Source of the DNA: Gemmatimonadota bacterium
GTDB lineage: Bacteria; Gemmatimonadota; Gemmatimonadetes; Longimicrobiales; Gaopeijiaceae
Assembly (NCBI GenBank): GCA_007121455.1
Contig: SKKN01000003.1
Location: 124,001-188,000, forward strand
Reading direction: 5' to 3'
DNA: 64,000 nt
Of the stretch, positions 1-7,859 are shown piece after piece (the stretch's first letter is position 1; the number at the start of each line of letters is the position of its first letter). The position numbers were made by a program, and so were the translations under genes. The notes beneath the pieces are model-generated. The model ran no database searches and was not told the DNA's origin. It was given only the letters and a program-made list of their open reading frames with translations.

Positions 1-442
1 TGAACGCCGGCACGGTACGCGCGAGTCCACGGATCGAGATCTCTCATGGAGCCGCCACCATCCCCTCGTCCTCTGACGGGACCGGAGTGATTGGGGCTGG
101 CTGAAGAATTCCTGCCGGATGAGCCGAACCCCCGGTCCTCGGCTCCCCGCGGCCTCGGAAAAGATGAGGCGTCCGGTGACCCGGTGGGTGGGTCGGGGAG
201 GTCAGTCGGGATCAATCCCAACGAAGGGATGCCCTTCGATACGCAAATCCTTGTTAATTCCTAACCGACACGGCGGGAGGATGTTCCCGGAGTGAGCCTC
301 CCTCGGGGTCGGTTCGGATCACGGCGGTACGAGCCGCTGGCGGTGAGCGGACCCGTGGGGTATCGTAGGGTTATATCATCCGGATGCTCGCCCCAACACC
401 GCGAGCAGGTGTACGTACACCACTTCCAGCAAGGAGCTGGAT
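1..442. other. Intergenic region, no gene recognised
   Basis: No frame on either strand gives a convincing protein here; the open frames are short and arginine-rich, typical of high-GC noise. The region is the upstream side of the lipoprotein gene that starts at 443. It contains a 17-nt inverted repeat at 222-238 (arms cgaaggg/cccttcg with a 3-nt loop) and a short AT-richer patch around 240-265, which could belong to a promoter or operator. I cannot assign either. A gene ending just left of the window is possible. Confidence 0.5.
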
Positions 443-832
443 ATGCCGGCGTCGAAGATGCAGTCCTTCACACTCGGCCGAGTTCTCCCCGTCCTCTTCT
501 TGACGGTATGGCTCGCGGCGCTCTCCGGTTGCGGGTTGCTCTCGAGCCGTGAGCCCCGAGGTTGGACGGCCGGGAACGAGAACAGCACCGAGGTGATCCT
601 CGACATCCGCAACGACAACGCGAACGACGCGCGTGTCTACGTGCGGTGGAACGGCGACCGTCGCCGGTTGGGTTCGGTGACTGCGAAGAGTTCGGCGACC
701 TTCCGCACACCGTGGAGGGCGAGTGACCTGAGGATCGAGGTGGATTTCCTCGCGGGGCGCGGGTTTCTGAGCGATCCCGCGATCGTCTCCCCGGGAGATC
801 GCGTCGATTTCCGGATCCCCGTCAACCGTTGA
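443..832 (+). CDS. Small secreted lipoprotein of unknown function
   Basis: 129 aa. A hydrophobic N-terminal segment (about residues 13-30) ends in a lipobox, LSGCG, so the mature protein should be lipid-anchored. The mature part is mainly beta: repeated hydrophobic/polar alternation around VILDIRN, ARVYVRW and IEVDF suggests a small beta-sandwich, and it ends in RIPVNR. The start is well chosen: AAGGAG lies 6 nt before the ATG. No enzyme motif is visible and I do not recognise the family. It is followed on the same strand by the DUF6165 gene, with a gap of about 70 nt, so the two may be co-transcribed. Confidence 0.8.
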   Translation: MPASKMQSFTLGRVLPVLFLTVWLAALSGCGLLSSREPRGWTAGNENSTEVILDIRNDNANDARVYVRWNGDRRRLGSVTAKSSATFRTPWRASDLRIEVDFLAGRGFLSDPAIVSPGDRVDFRIPVNR

Positions 833-905
833 AGCCCGAGGCCCCCGTGCGCTGCTTCTACCGAGACCTGGAAATGCGGTGCCCTTCCTCCTGGATGCCT
901 GCGTG

Positions 906-1310
906 ATGCAGTTGCGTGTACCGGTATCCGCAGGTGAGCTCCTCGACAAGATCTCGATCCTCGAGATCAAGTCCGAGCGGATCGATGACGCGGGCAAGCT
1001 CGTGAATATACGAAGGGAGCTCGACCTCCTCCACGAGGTCTGGACAGAGGTCGCTCCGGACGGCGATCCCCAGGTGGACCGGCTTCGGGAAGAGCTCAAG
1101 GAAGTGAACGAGGAACTCTGGGAGATCGAGGACGCGATTCGGGAGCAGGAATTCGCGGGAACGTTCGGCCCCACATTCGTCGAGCTGGCGCGGAGCGTGT
1201 ACCTGACGAACGACCGGAGGGCCGACCTCAAGAAGAGGCTCAACCTCCGCCTGGGTTCCGAGTTGGTCGAGGAGAAGTCCTACTCCGACTATCGTCCTGC
1301 GGGAGATTGA
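906..1310 (+). CDS. DUF6165 family protein
   Basis: 134 aa from this ATG. The sequence matches what I know of DUF6165: PVSAGELLDKISIL near the N-terminus, LWEIEDAIR in the middle, ARSVYLTNDRRADLK, and a C-terminal VEEKSY. It is largely helical and acidic, with no signal peptide, so cytoplasmic. DUF6165 genes are often found beside glycosyltransferases of surface polysaccharide loci, and here the neighbour is a GT9 enzyme in convergent orientation; the two 3' ends overlap by 22 nt (1289-1310). A GTG at 879 in frame is an alternative start, but the family begins close to the ATG at 906. Biochemical role unknown. Confidence 0.85.
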   Translation: MQLRVPVSAGELLDKISILEIKSERIDDAGKLVNIRRELDLLHEVWTEVAPDGDPQVDRLREELKEVNEELWEIEDAIREQEFAGTFGPTFVELARSVYLTNDRRADLKKRLNLRLGSELVEEKSYSDYRPAGD

Positions 1311-2437
1311 GGCCATCGGGTCTCACGGATCCGCGGTGGAGAAACGACCTCTCGCCCCTCCTCCATTTCCTCTACAAGCCGATCGAGCGTCTCGACCACG
1401 GGTGCGACCTCGATCAGGTCCATGACCCCCGGTTCTTCGATCTTCTCGGCCCACGGCAACTCGTGCTCCGGCCTCCCGCGGAACCCCCCGGCTGCTTCGG
1501 AAAAGACATCCACACACCATTGAAGGCTGCGGTACGGTCCACTTCGAGCCGATCGGGTCGCGGCGTGCAACCCGATCACGGGGGTCCCGACCGCGCTCGC
1601 CATGTGGGCGGGCCCGGAATCGGGCGACAGCACCACCGTGGCACGCTCGAGCACGGCGAGTAGCCTCTTCAGGGTATCTCGTCCCACGAGGTTGGTCACA
1701 GGACGATCGATTGCCCGCGAGATCGCGTCTGCCATCGCCCTCTCGGTTTCGGTCGGGCTTCCGCAGATCACGATCCGCATCCGGTGCTGGTCCACCGCGT
1801 GCGCTGCCACTCGTGCGTACCGCTCGGGACTCCAGTTCCGGAGGGTATGACTCGAGCAGGGGCTGATCACCATGCACCGCTCCCCGTCCGGCAGGTGCGC
1901 GCGGGCAAAGCGGCGGTCCTCCTCGGAGAGGGGGATCTCCCAGCGCAGCACCGGGCTGTCCACACCGAGACTCCGGGCGAAGGAGAAGAAGCTCTCGAGG
2001 ACGTGGTCTTCCGGGCCGGGTGCAATGCGCTCGTTCACGAAGAGCCCGTGGAGCTCCCGGGATCGCTCTGCGTCGAAGCCGAGACGGATCGGAGCGGCGA
2101 CGACCCGACTCAGGAGGTTTGCCCTCAGGGAGGGCTGCATGTGAAGGAGCGTGTCGAACCGCCGGGAGCGCAGATGGCGCGCGAGCGCCCGGATTGCCTT
2201 CCACCCATCCTTTTTCCGAAAGGGCACGATCTCGACGTCGTCCAGGTCTCCGAGCAGGTGTGCCTCCCCCGAGCCCATCAGCCAGGTGAAAGAGGCGTCC
2301 GGCCACTTCCGCTGAAGCGCCCGGATCGTCGGGACCACTTGCACCACATCCCCGATCGCCGATAGGCGCAACACGCAGAAGGATCCGGCGGCATCTCGGC
2401 CGAGTGGACGCGGGAACGAGCCGGTCATGCCCCCCAC
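1289..2437 (-). CDS. Glycosyltransferase family 9 (heptosyltransferase-like)
   Basis: 382 aa, the usual length for ADP-heptose:LPS heptosyltransferases. The GT9 landmarks are present: an N-terminal VLRLSAIGDVV motif (about residues 22-32), a central PCSSHTLRNWSPERYA block at the start of the donor domain, and the C-terminal SPDSGPAHMASAVGTPVIGL signature of the nucleotide-sugar site. Known members add heptose to the lipopolysaccharide inner core at the cytoplasmic face of the inner membrane; the exact acceptor cannot be read from sequence. The 3' end overlaps the convergent DUF6165 gene by 22 nt. Its start lies 4 nt from the stop of the PQQ dehydrogenase gene (2442), so it is probably the last gene of a minus-strand unit cytochrome c - PQQ dehydrogenase - GT9. 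Confidence 0.9.
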   Translation of the reverse strand: MGGMTGSFPRPLGRDAAGSFCVLRLSAIGDVVQVVPTIRALQRKWPDASFTWLMGSGEAHLLGDLDDVEIVPFRKKDGWKAIRALARHLRSRRFDTLLHMQPSLRANLLSRVVAAPIRLGFDAERSRELHGLFVNERIAPGPEDHVLESFFSFARSLGVDSPVLRWEIPLSEEDRRFARAHLPDGERCMVISPCSSHTLRNWSPERYARVAAHAVDQHRMRIVICGSPTETERAMADAISRAIDRPVTNLVGRDTLKRLLAVLERATVVLSPDSGPAHMASAVGTPVIGLHAATRSARSGPYRSLQWCVDVFSEAAGGFRGRPEHELPWAEKIEEPGVMDLIEVAPVVETLDRLVEEMEEGREVVSPPRIRETRWPQSPAGR

Positions 2438-2441
2438 AGGC

Positions 2442-4430
2442 TCAGGGAAGGGTCAGTGCGACCAGCTCGGCCGGGTGGTCGGGGGCGGCGACTGAGAGGA
2501 CGATGTACTGCTTTCCTTCGTGCCGGAACGTCATCGGCGCCGTGGTCGTGGGCGCCGGGATTCCCACGCGCGCCACTTCCTCGCCCGTTTCCTTGTCGAC
2601 GGCGCGGAAATTGGGTTCTCCGGACCGGCCTTCACCGTACATCAGGAGGGTCGAGGTGGCGAGCACGGTCGCGTGCGATCGATGCCCGGTCCGCCCCACG
2701 TCCACGTCCTCGAGGGCTGGGTGCTCCAGGACGTCGTGCGGTGTGTCCCCGTTCGGAATCCACCAAAGGTGTTCGCCCGTGTTCAGATCGATCGCCGTGA
2801 TTCGTCCCCACGGGGGCTTGAAGAGGGGAAGGCCCTGAGGTCCGCCGACTCCACCGGGGCCTCGTGTGACGTAGCGCATGTTCGAGTCCGGGTCCACACC
2901 CTCTCCAGGCACGAGTTGCGGTGCGCTGCATCCCTTGATCGATGCCACGTAGAGGACCCCGCGTTCCGGATCGACAGCCGCTCCACCTGGGATGTTTGCG
3001 CCTCCGAAGGCTCCGGGACAGTGGATCGAAGCCAGCGTGCCGTCCTCTGCGTTGCGAATGGACGGGGGATTGAAGAGGGGGCCGATCCGGTAGTTTTCGA
3101 TGATTTCGAGGGCCTGCTCACGGAGTTCCGGTGTGAAGTCGATCAGGTCGTCCTCGCCGAGTCCCTGCATCTCGAAGGCTGCCGGCCGGGTGGGAAAGGG
3201 CTGAACGGGGGACAGCTCTTCCCCGGGGACGTCCGACTGCGGTACTTCCAGGTATTCGAAGGGCCAGATGGGTTCGCCGGTCTCTCGATTGAATACATAG
3301 GCGAAGCTCTGTTTCGTCACCTGCGCCACGGCCGGAACCCGTTCCCCGTTCACCGTGACGTCGAGCAGCTGAGGAGCGTGCGGCACGTCGTAGTTCCAGA
3401 CGTCGTGGCGGACGATCTGGTAGTGCCAGATCCGTTCTCCCGATCGAGCGTCCAGCGCGAGGAGGCTGGTTCCGAAGAGGTTGTCGCCCCGACGATGTCC
3501 ACCGTAGTAGTCGTTCGTTCCCGGCTTCGTCGGAATGAAAACGATCCCCCGCTCCCGGTCGGCGGAGAGCGGGGCCCACGACCCCACATTGCCGGTATAC
3601 TCCCAGGATCCGTCCTCCCAGGTGTCGTTCCCGTATTCACCGGGCCGGGGGATGACGTGGAAGCGCCAGAGGAACTCACCGCTGGCCGCGTCGTACGCGA
3701 GAATGTGGCCGGGGATGTCCTCGCGTCGGGTCTGGTAGTAGCCCTGCTCCCCGGAATTCCCGACGACCACGACCCCGTCGACGACGATGGGTGGGGATGA
3801 GCTGGTGATGTGCCCCTCCTCCGGCGCAAACCCTTCCCATGGGTCCGGCTCCCCGACGCCGAGGTCCGCCTTGAGGTCGACCATTCCGTCCCCGTCCGGT
3901 CCCCAGCCCTCGACCGGAAGTCCGGTTTCGGCTTCGAGCGCGACGAGCCAGAACCCCGGGGTGATGGTGTACACGATCCCCCGGCCATCGACCTCCTCGT
4001 AGGCCACGCCCTTGCCGTAATTCTTCCGGACCGACTTCTCCCATCTCGGCTTGTCGGGCATCCGCCACATCCAGAGGGTTTCCCCGGTGGCCGGCTCGAT
4101 CGCGACCACCGCACGGCGGGCCCCCGCCACCGTGAAGAGCCGGCCGTCGGCGTAGATCGGGGTGGCCCGGTAGACGAAGTCGGGTTCAGGCCCGTAGTTT
4201 TCCGCCTGCCAGCGCCACGCCACATCGAGATCGGTGAAGTTCCCGGCGTGGATCTGATCGAGAGCCGAATAGCGCGTGCTCCCGGCGTCCCCTCCCCAGT
4301 AGCGCCACTCGCCCTGAGCATCCTCCTGTGCGGAAAGGGAGGTGAATCCCAGGAGGAGGGTGCTGAAGAGCAACGAGGTTCCCCACCGGACGGACGAGGA
4401 ATGGGGACGGTGGGCGGCGGGATTCCTCAT
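2442..4430 (-). CDS. Secreted PQQ-dependent dehydrogenase (quinoprotein glucose/alcohol dehydrogenase type)
   Basis: 662 aa. A signal peptide (residues 1-35, hydrophobic core then LSAQE) leads into an eight-bladed beta-propeller starting WRYWGGDAGSTRYSALDQI. Repeated W-motif blades occur throughout: AIEPATGETLW, ALEAETGLP, AYDAASGEFLW, ALDARSGERIW, NRETGEPIW, AIDLNTGEHLWW. It should oxidise an alcohol or sugar in the periplasm. It lacks the N-terminal membrane domain of E. coli Gcd and has no fused haem domain, so electrons must leave through a partner; the cytochrome c gene immediately upstream (4435-4893, 4-nt gap) is the obvious candidate. The substrate cannot be deduced. The family assignment is firm. 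Confidence 0.9.
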   Translation of the reverse strand: MRNPAAHRPHSSSVRWGTSLLFSTLLLGFTSLSAQEDAQGEWRYWGGDAGSTRYSALDQIHAGNFTDLDVAWRWQAENYGPEPDFVYRATPIYADGRLFTVAGARRAVVAIEPATGETLWMWRMPDKPRWEKSVRKNYGKGVAYEEVDGRGIVYTITPGFWLVALEAETGLPVEGWGPDGDGMVDLKADLGVGEPDPWEGFAPEEGHITSSSPPIVVDGVVVVGNSGEQGYYQTRREDIPGHILAYDAASGEFLWRFHVIPRPGEYGNDTWEDGSWEYTGNVGSWAPLSADRERGIVFIPTKPGTNDYYGGHRRGDNLFGTSLLALDARSGERIWHYQIVRHDVWNYDVPHAPQLLDVTVNGERVPAVAQVTKQSFAYVFNRETGEPIWPFEYLEVPQSDVPGEELSPVQPFPTRPAAFEMQGLGEDDLIDFTPELREQALEIIENYRIGPLFNPPSIRNAEDGTLASIHCPGAFGGANIPGGAAVDPERGVLYVASIKGCSAPQLVPGEGVDPDSNMRYVTRGPGGVGGPQGLPLFKPPWGRITAIDLNTGEHLWWIPNGDTPHDVLEHPALEDVDVGRTGHRSHATVLATSTLLMYGEGRSGEPNFRAVDKETGEEVARVGIPAPTTTAPMTFRHEGKQYIVLSVAAPDHPAELVALTLP

Positions 4431-4434
4431 CGAT

Positions 4435-4893
4435 TCATCTCCGCGGACCTTCAGGTCGCTCGATCAGGATCCGGCCGAGCTCCTCCGGTTCCGGGGACAG
4501 GTCGTCATCGCCGACCGGATACTCATTCAGCCTGAAAATGTATGCGATGAGGTCGGTGTACTGCTGCCTGGTGAGGCTCGCCGGTCGGTCGACCGGCATG
4601 GTGGCGCGGATATGCTCCAGGGCGTCACCGGCGGAGCGTCCACTCCAACGCGCCGTCCAGATCGTGCCCTGGAACTCGTCGTGGAAATGACACGTCGAGC
4701 ACTCCGCCTCGAAGGTTTCCTTTCCACGGTCTGCTTGCGCTTCCGTGTAGACGCCATGGAGTACGGAGCGCTGGGACCCGGGGTCCTGCGGTTCAGCCGG
4801 AGCGGCTGACGCCGCGAGGACGAGAGCTGCAGCGAGAGGTCCGACGAAGCCAGGAGAGGGTGGGCGGACCCGAGCCCGGAAATCGATTCGCAT
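4435..4893 (-). CDS. Small secreted monohaem cytochrome c
   Basis: 152 aa. Signal peptide of about 35 residues rich in Ala/Leu, then one haem-attachment site CSTCH (residues 66-70). The probable distal ligand is the Met in ATMPVDRPASL (about residue 99), followed by QYTDLIAYIFRLNEYP, a typical class I C-terminal helix. It lies 4 nt upstream of the PQQ dehydrogenase in the same operon and is its likely electron acceptor. The start at 4893 was chosen because the signal peptide begins there; the frame stays open further upstream but without coding character. It is clearly paralogous to the cytochrome at 18467-18979 (shared GVY-E-QA-RG-TF motif before the haem site). Confidence 0.85.
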   Translation of the reverse strand: MRIDFRARVRPPSPGFVGPLAAALVLAASAAPAEPQDPGSQRSVLHGVYTEAQADRGKETFEAECSTCHFHDEFQGTIWTARWSGRSAGDALEHIRATMPVDRPASLTRQQYTDLIAYIFRLNEYPVGDDDLSPEPEELGRILIERPEGPRR

Positions 4894-4982
4894 GCGGAAC
4901 CCCCTCTCCGTTCGTCGGTGGATCGAGTTCTGACCTCCGCCCCCCAGAGAGCGACCGGAGCAGGCGGGATCCTGGCAGCACG

Positions 4983-5243
4983 TTACCCGAGACTCGTTCG
5001 ATCCGTCAAGAACGCGCCCGACCCGGCTCGGAGGCCGGAGAGGGCCTCGTCGATGGGTGTGGCGCCGTTCAGGATCTCGAAGATCTTCCCGATCGTGGCC
5101 GGTTGGTCGATGCAGGCCACGAGAACCGAGGCGACGTCGTCGCGCGTGATGGTTCCTCGGACCTCGAGCTCTGCGGCGAGGTGGATCAGGCCGGTACGCG
5201 GCTCGTCGCTCAGCCTTCCTGGACGGACGACCGTGTGCTCCAG
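4983..5243 (-). pseudogene. C-terminal remnant of an atypical SDR / NAD(P)H-binding (NmrA-like) gene
   Basis: About 85 residues resemble the C-terminal third of small NAD(P)H-binding SDR proteins: TVVRPGRLSDEP, then GTITRDDVASVLVACID, then IGKIFEILNGATPIDEAL, ending shortly after. The N-terminal Rossmann half, which should contain GxxGxxG, is missing: upstream (5244-5380) no frame on this strand continues the similarity, and glnS begins at 5380 in the opposite direction. I read this as a truncated, dead gene. A real short gene starting at the ATG at 5279 is the alternative, but it would lack the cofactor site. Confidence 0.6.
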
Positions 5244-5379
5244 TCCACTTTTCCCCGTACCGCAGCGTGGATTCACCACAGCCGAGCTGGACCGACCTGC
5301 CGGACGCTACACCGAATCTCGGCGCGGTTTCCGGGGGCGAGGGCGCTGATCCGGTCCGACCTTCCTGTAGGACGCCGCG

Positions 5380-7857
5380 ATGCCTAGGTTTGAAGGCCCT
5401 CGAAGAAAGGAATCTGGATCGAAGCCCATGACCGAATCGGAAGGACAGGTACCGAGCAGGGCTGCGCCGCCCGAAAGCCCCCGCTCCTCGGAGCCGCCGG
5501 GGCCCACAGCGGGTGGTCGTGACTTCATCCGGCAGATCGTCGCACAGGACCTTGAAGCGGGGAGGAACGGGGGGCGGGTCGTGACCCGGTTTCCACCGGA
5601 GCCGAACGGCTATCTCCACATCGGTCACGCCAAATCGGTGGTGCTCAACTTCGGGATTGCGGGGGAGCACCCGGGCGGCCGGTGCCACCTCCGCTTCGAC
5701 GACACGAACCCGACCACCGAGGATCTCCACTACGTCGAGGCGATCCAGGAGGATCTACGCTGGCTCGGATTCGATTGGGGAGAGCACCTCTACTTCGCGT
5801 CCGAATACTTCGGGAGAATGTACGAATTCGCGGAGGAGCTGATCCGGAAGGGGCTGGCCTACGTCGACAGCCAGAGCGAGGAGGAGAGTCGAAAGAGCCG
5901 CGGGACGGTGACGGAGCCCGGGAGCGAGAGCCCGTACCGGAGCCGCTCGGTGAGCGAGAACCTCGAGCTCTTCAGGAAGATGCGGGAGGGCGTCTTTTCC
6001 GATGGTGCCCACGTGCTCCGGGGGAAGATCGACATGTCGTCCCCGAACATGCTCATGCGCGATCCGGTCCTCTACCGGATCCGGCACGCGGAGCATTACC
6101 GAACGGGAGGGGAATGGTGCATCTACCCGATGTACGACTTCGCCCACCCGCTGGAAGATGCCCTGGAGTGCGTCACGCACTCCCTCTGTACGCTGGAGTT
6201 CGAGAACAACCGGGAGCTCTACGACTGGGTCGTGGAGAGCACGAGCGTCGAATGCCGTCCGCACCAGTACGAGTTTGCTCGCCTGAACCTCGAATACATG
6301 GTGATGAGCAAGCGGAAGTTGGGGAGGTTGGTCCGGGAAGGGGATGTGCGAGGGTGGGATGATCCACGGATGCCTACGATCGCGGGCCTTCGGAGAAGAG
6401 GGGTCACGCCCGAGGCGATCCGGAACTTCTGTGAGATGATCGGCGTCGCGAGGTCCGATTCGCGCGTCGACATGGCGAAGCTCGAATTTGCGATCCGTGA
6501 CGACCTGAATCTACGCGTACCCCGCGTCCTCTGTGTCGCGAAGCCACTAAAGGTGGTGATCACGAGTTGGCCGGAGGGCGAGGTGGATTGGCTCGAAGCT
6601 CCCTACTACCCTCGGGACGTCCCCAAAGAAGGGGGCAGGGAGCTCCCCTTCTCCCGCACGCTCTACATCGAGCGAGAGGATTTCATGGAGGAGCCGGTCG
6701 CAGGGTTTCATCGGCTCGTGACCGGTGGAGAGGTGCGGCTCCGGTACGGCTATATCATCCGGTGCGAAGAGGCGGTGAAGGATGAGCGGGGCGAGATCGT
6801 GGAGCTTCGTTGCTCGCACGACCCCGAGAGCCGGGGCGGCACCGCAGCCGACAGGAGGAAGGTGAAGGGTACGATCCACTGGGTTTCGTTGGAACACGCG
6901 ATCCCGGTGGAGCTTCGGCTCTATGACCGGCTCTTCCGGGTTCCGGAACCGGACCTACGGCCGCCGGAGGAGGACGAAGAAGGGGAGAGCGATTTTCGGG
7001 CTTATCTCAACCCCGATTCCCTCGTCGTTCACCATGGCTGGATCGAACCTGCCGTGCGGGATCATCCCCCCGAGACGCGATACCAGTTTGAACGGGTGGG
7101 GTACTTCTGGCCGGACCCGCAGGACCGTCTCGAGGACGGGATGGTCTTCAACCGGACGGTCACCTTGCGGGATGGCTGGGCACGGAAAGAGGCCCGCCGC
7201 GGCGAGGACGGGGGCGCCGGAAGGAGGCTCGCCCGGAAAACCTCCCCCTCTCCGCCGGGTCGGAGGCCCGAGGTTCCGAAGGAGGTGAAGCTACGGGCCG
7301 ACTCGCTCAGCCGGGACTTCGGACTCGGCGAGGTCGATGCGGAGATCCTGGCTCGGGAGCCGGAGACGGAACGGTTCTACCGCCGTGCAGTCGGCTCGCC
7401 GGAGGGAAGCGGGTACGAGGGAGCGGTGGCGAACTGGATCATTCACGAGCTTCCACCCGTGCAGGGGGAGCGTGCTCTCGGCGACCTTCCTTTCGGTCCC
7501 ACCGAGCTGGCCCGCCTGGTGGAGCTCGTGGGCACGGAGGTCGTGTCGAGTCGGGGGGCCAAGCAGGTGCTCGAGGTTCTCGGACGGGAGGGGGGAAGCC
7601 CGGAGGAGATCGTGGAGCGGCTCGACCTCGCTCAGGTGCGTGATCCTGGAGCGCTGGTCGCCTTGATCGACGAGGTGATCGAGGCAAACCCCGAAAAGGT
7701 AGAGGAGTATCGGTCGGGCCGGCGGGGGTTGATCGGGTTCTTCATGGGGCAGGTCATGTCCCATTCCCAGGGAAAGGCGGACCCCGAGTTGGCAAAGCGG
7801 TTGCTCCTGGGAAGGCTCGAGGCATCCGGACCGTCCGACGAACCCGGAGGGGAGTAG
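5380..7857 (+). CDS. glnS: Glutaminyl-tRNA synthetase with YqeY/GatB-like C-terminal domain
   Basis: 825 aa, much longer than E. coli GlnRS (about 550). The class I core has HIGH (residues 80-83, in PPEPNGYLHIGHAK) and the KMSKS equivalent VMSKRKL (308-314), then the anticodon-binding beta-barrels up to about residue 610. After an arginine-rich linker comes a helical extension (about 645-815) ending GLIGFFMGQVMSHSQGKADP, the signature of the GatB/YqeY tRNA-binding tail. This fusion is known from Deinococcus GlnRS, where the tail helps bind tRNA-Gln. The enzyme charges tRNA-Gln in the cytoplasm. An ATG at 5428 is an equally good start: the first 45 residues are low-complexity and not conserved. 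nadE follows after 2 nt. Confidence 0.95.
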   Translation: MPRFEGPRRKESGSKPMTESEGQVPSRAAPPESPRSSEPPGPTAGGRDFIRQIVAQDLEAGRNGGRVVTRFPPEPNGYLHIGHAKSVVLNFGIAGEHPGGRCHLRFDDTNPTTEDLHYVEAIQEDLRWLGFDWGEHLYFASEYFGRMYEFAEELIRKGLAYVDSQSEEESRKSRGTVTEPGSESPYRSRSVSENLELFRKMREGVFSDGAHVLRGKIDMSSPNMLMRDPVLYRIRHAEHYRTGGEWCIYPMYDFAHPLEDALECVTHSLCTLEFENNRELYDWVVESTSVECRPHQYEFARLNLEYMVMSKRKLGRLVREGDVRGWDDPRMPTIAGLRRRGVTPEAIRNFCEMIGVARSDSRVDMAKLEFAIRDDLNLRVPRVLCVAKPLKVVITSWPEGEVDWLEAPYYPRDVPKEGGRELPFSRTLYIEREDFMEEPVAGFHRLVTGGEVRLRYGYIIRCEEAVKDERGEIVELRCSHDPESRGGTAADRRKVKGTIHWVSLEHAIPVELRLYDRLFRVPEPDLRPPEEDEEGESDFRAYLNPDSLVVHHGWIEPAVRDHPPETRYQFERVGYFWPDPQDRLEDGMVFNRTVTLRDGWARKEARRGEDGGAGRRLARKTSPSPPGRRPEVPKEVKLRADSLSRDFGLGEVDAEILAREPETERFYRRAVGSPEGSGYEGAVANWIIHELPPVQGERALGDLPFGPTELARLVELVGTEVVSSRGAKQVLEVLGREGGSPEEIVERLDLAQVRDPGALVALIDEVIEANPEKVEEYRSGRRGLIGFFMGQVMSHSQGKADPELAKRLLLGRLEASGPSDEPGGE

Positions 7858-7859
7858 CG

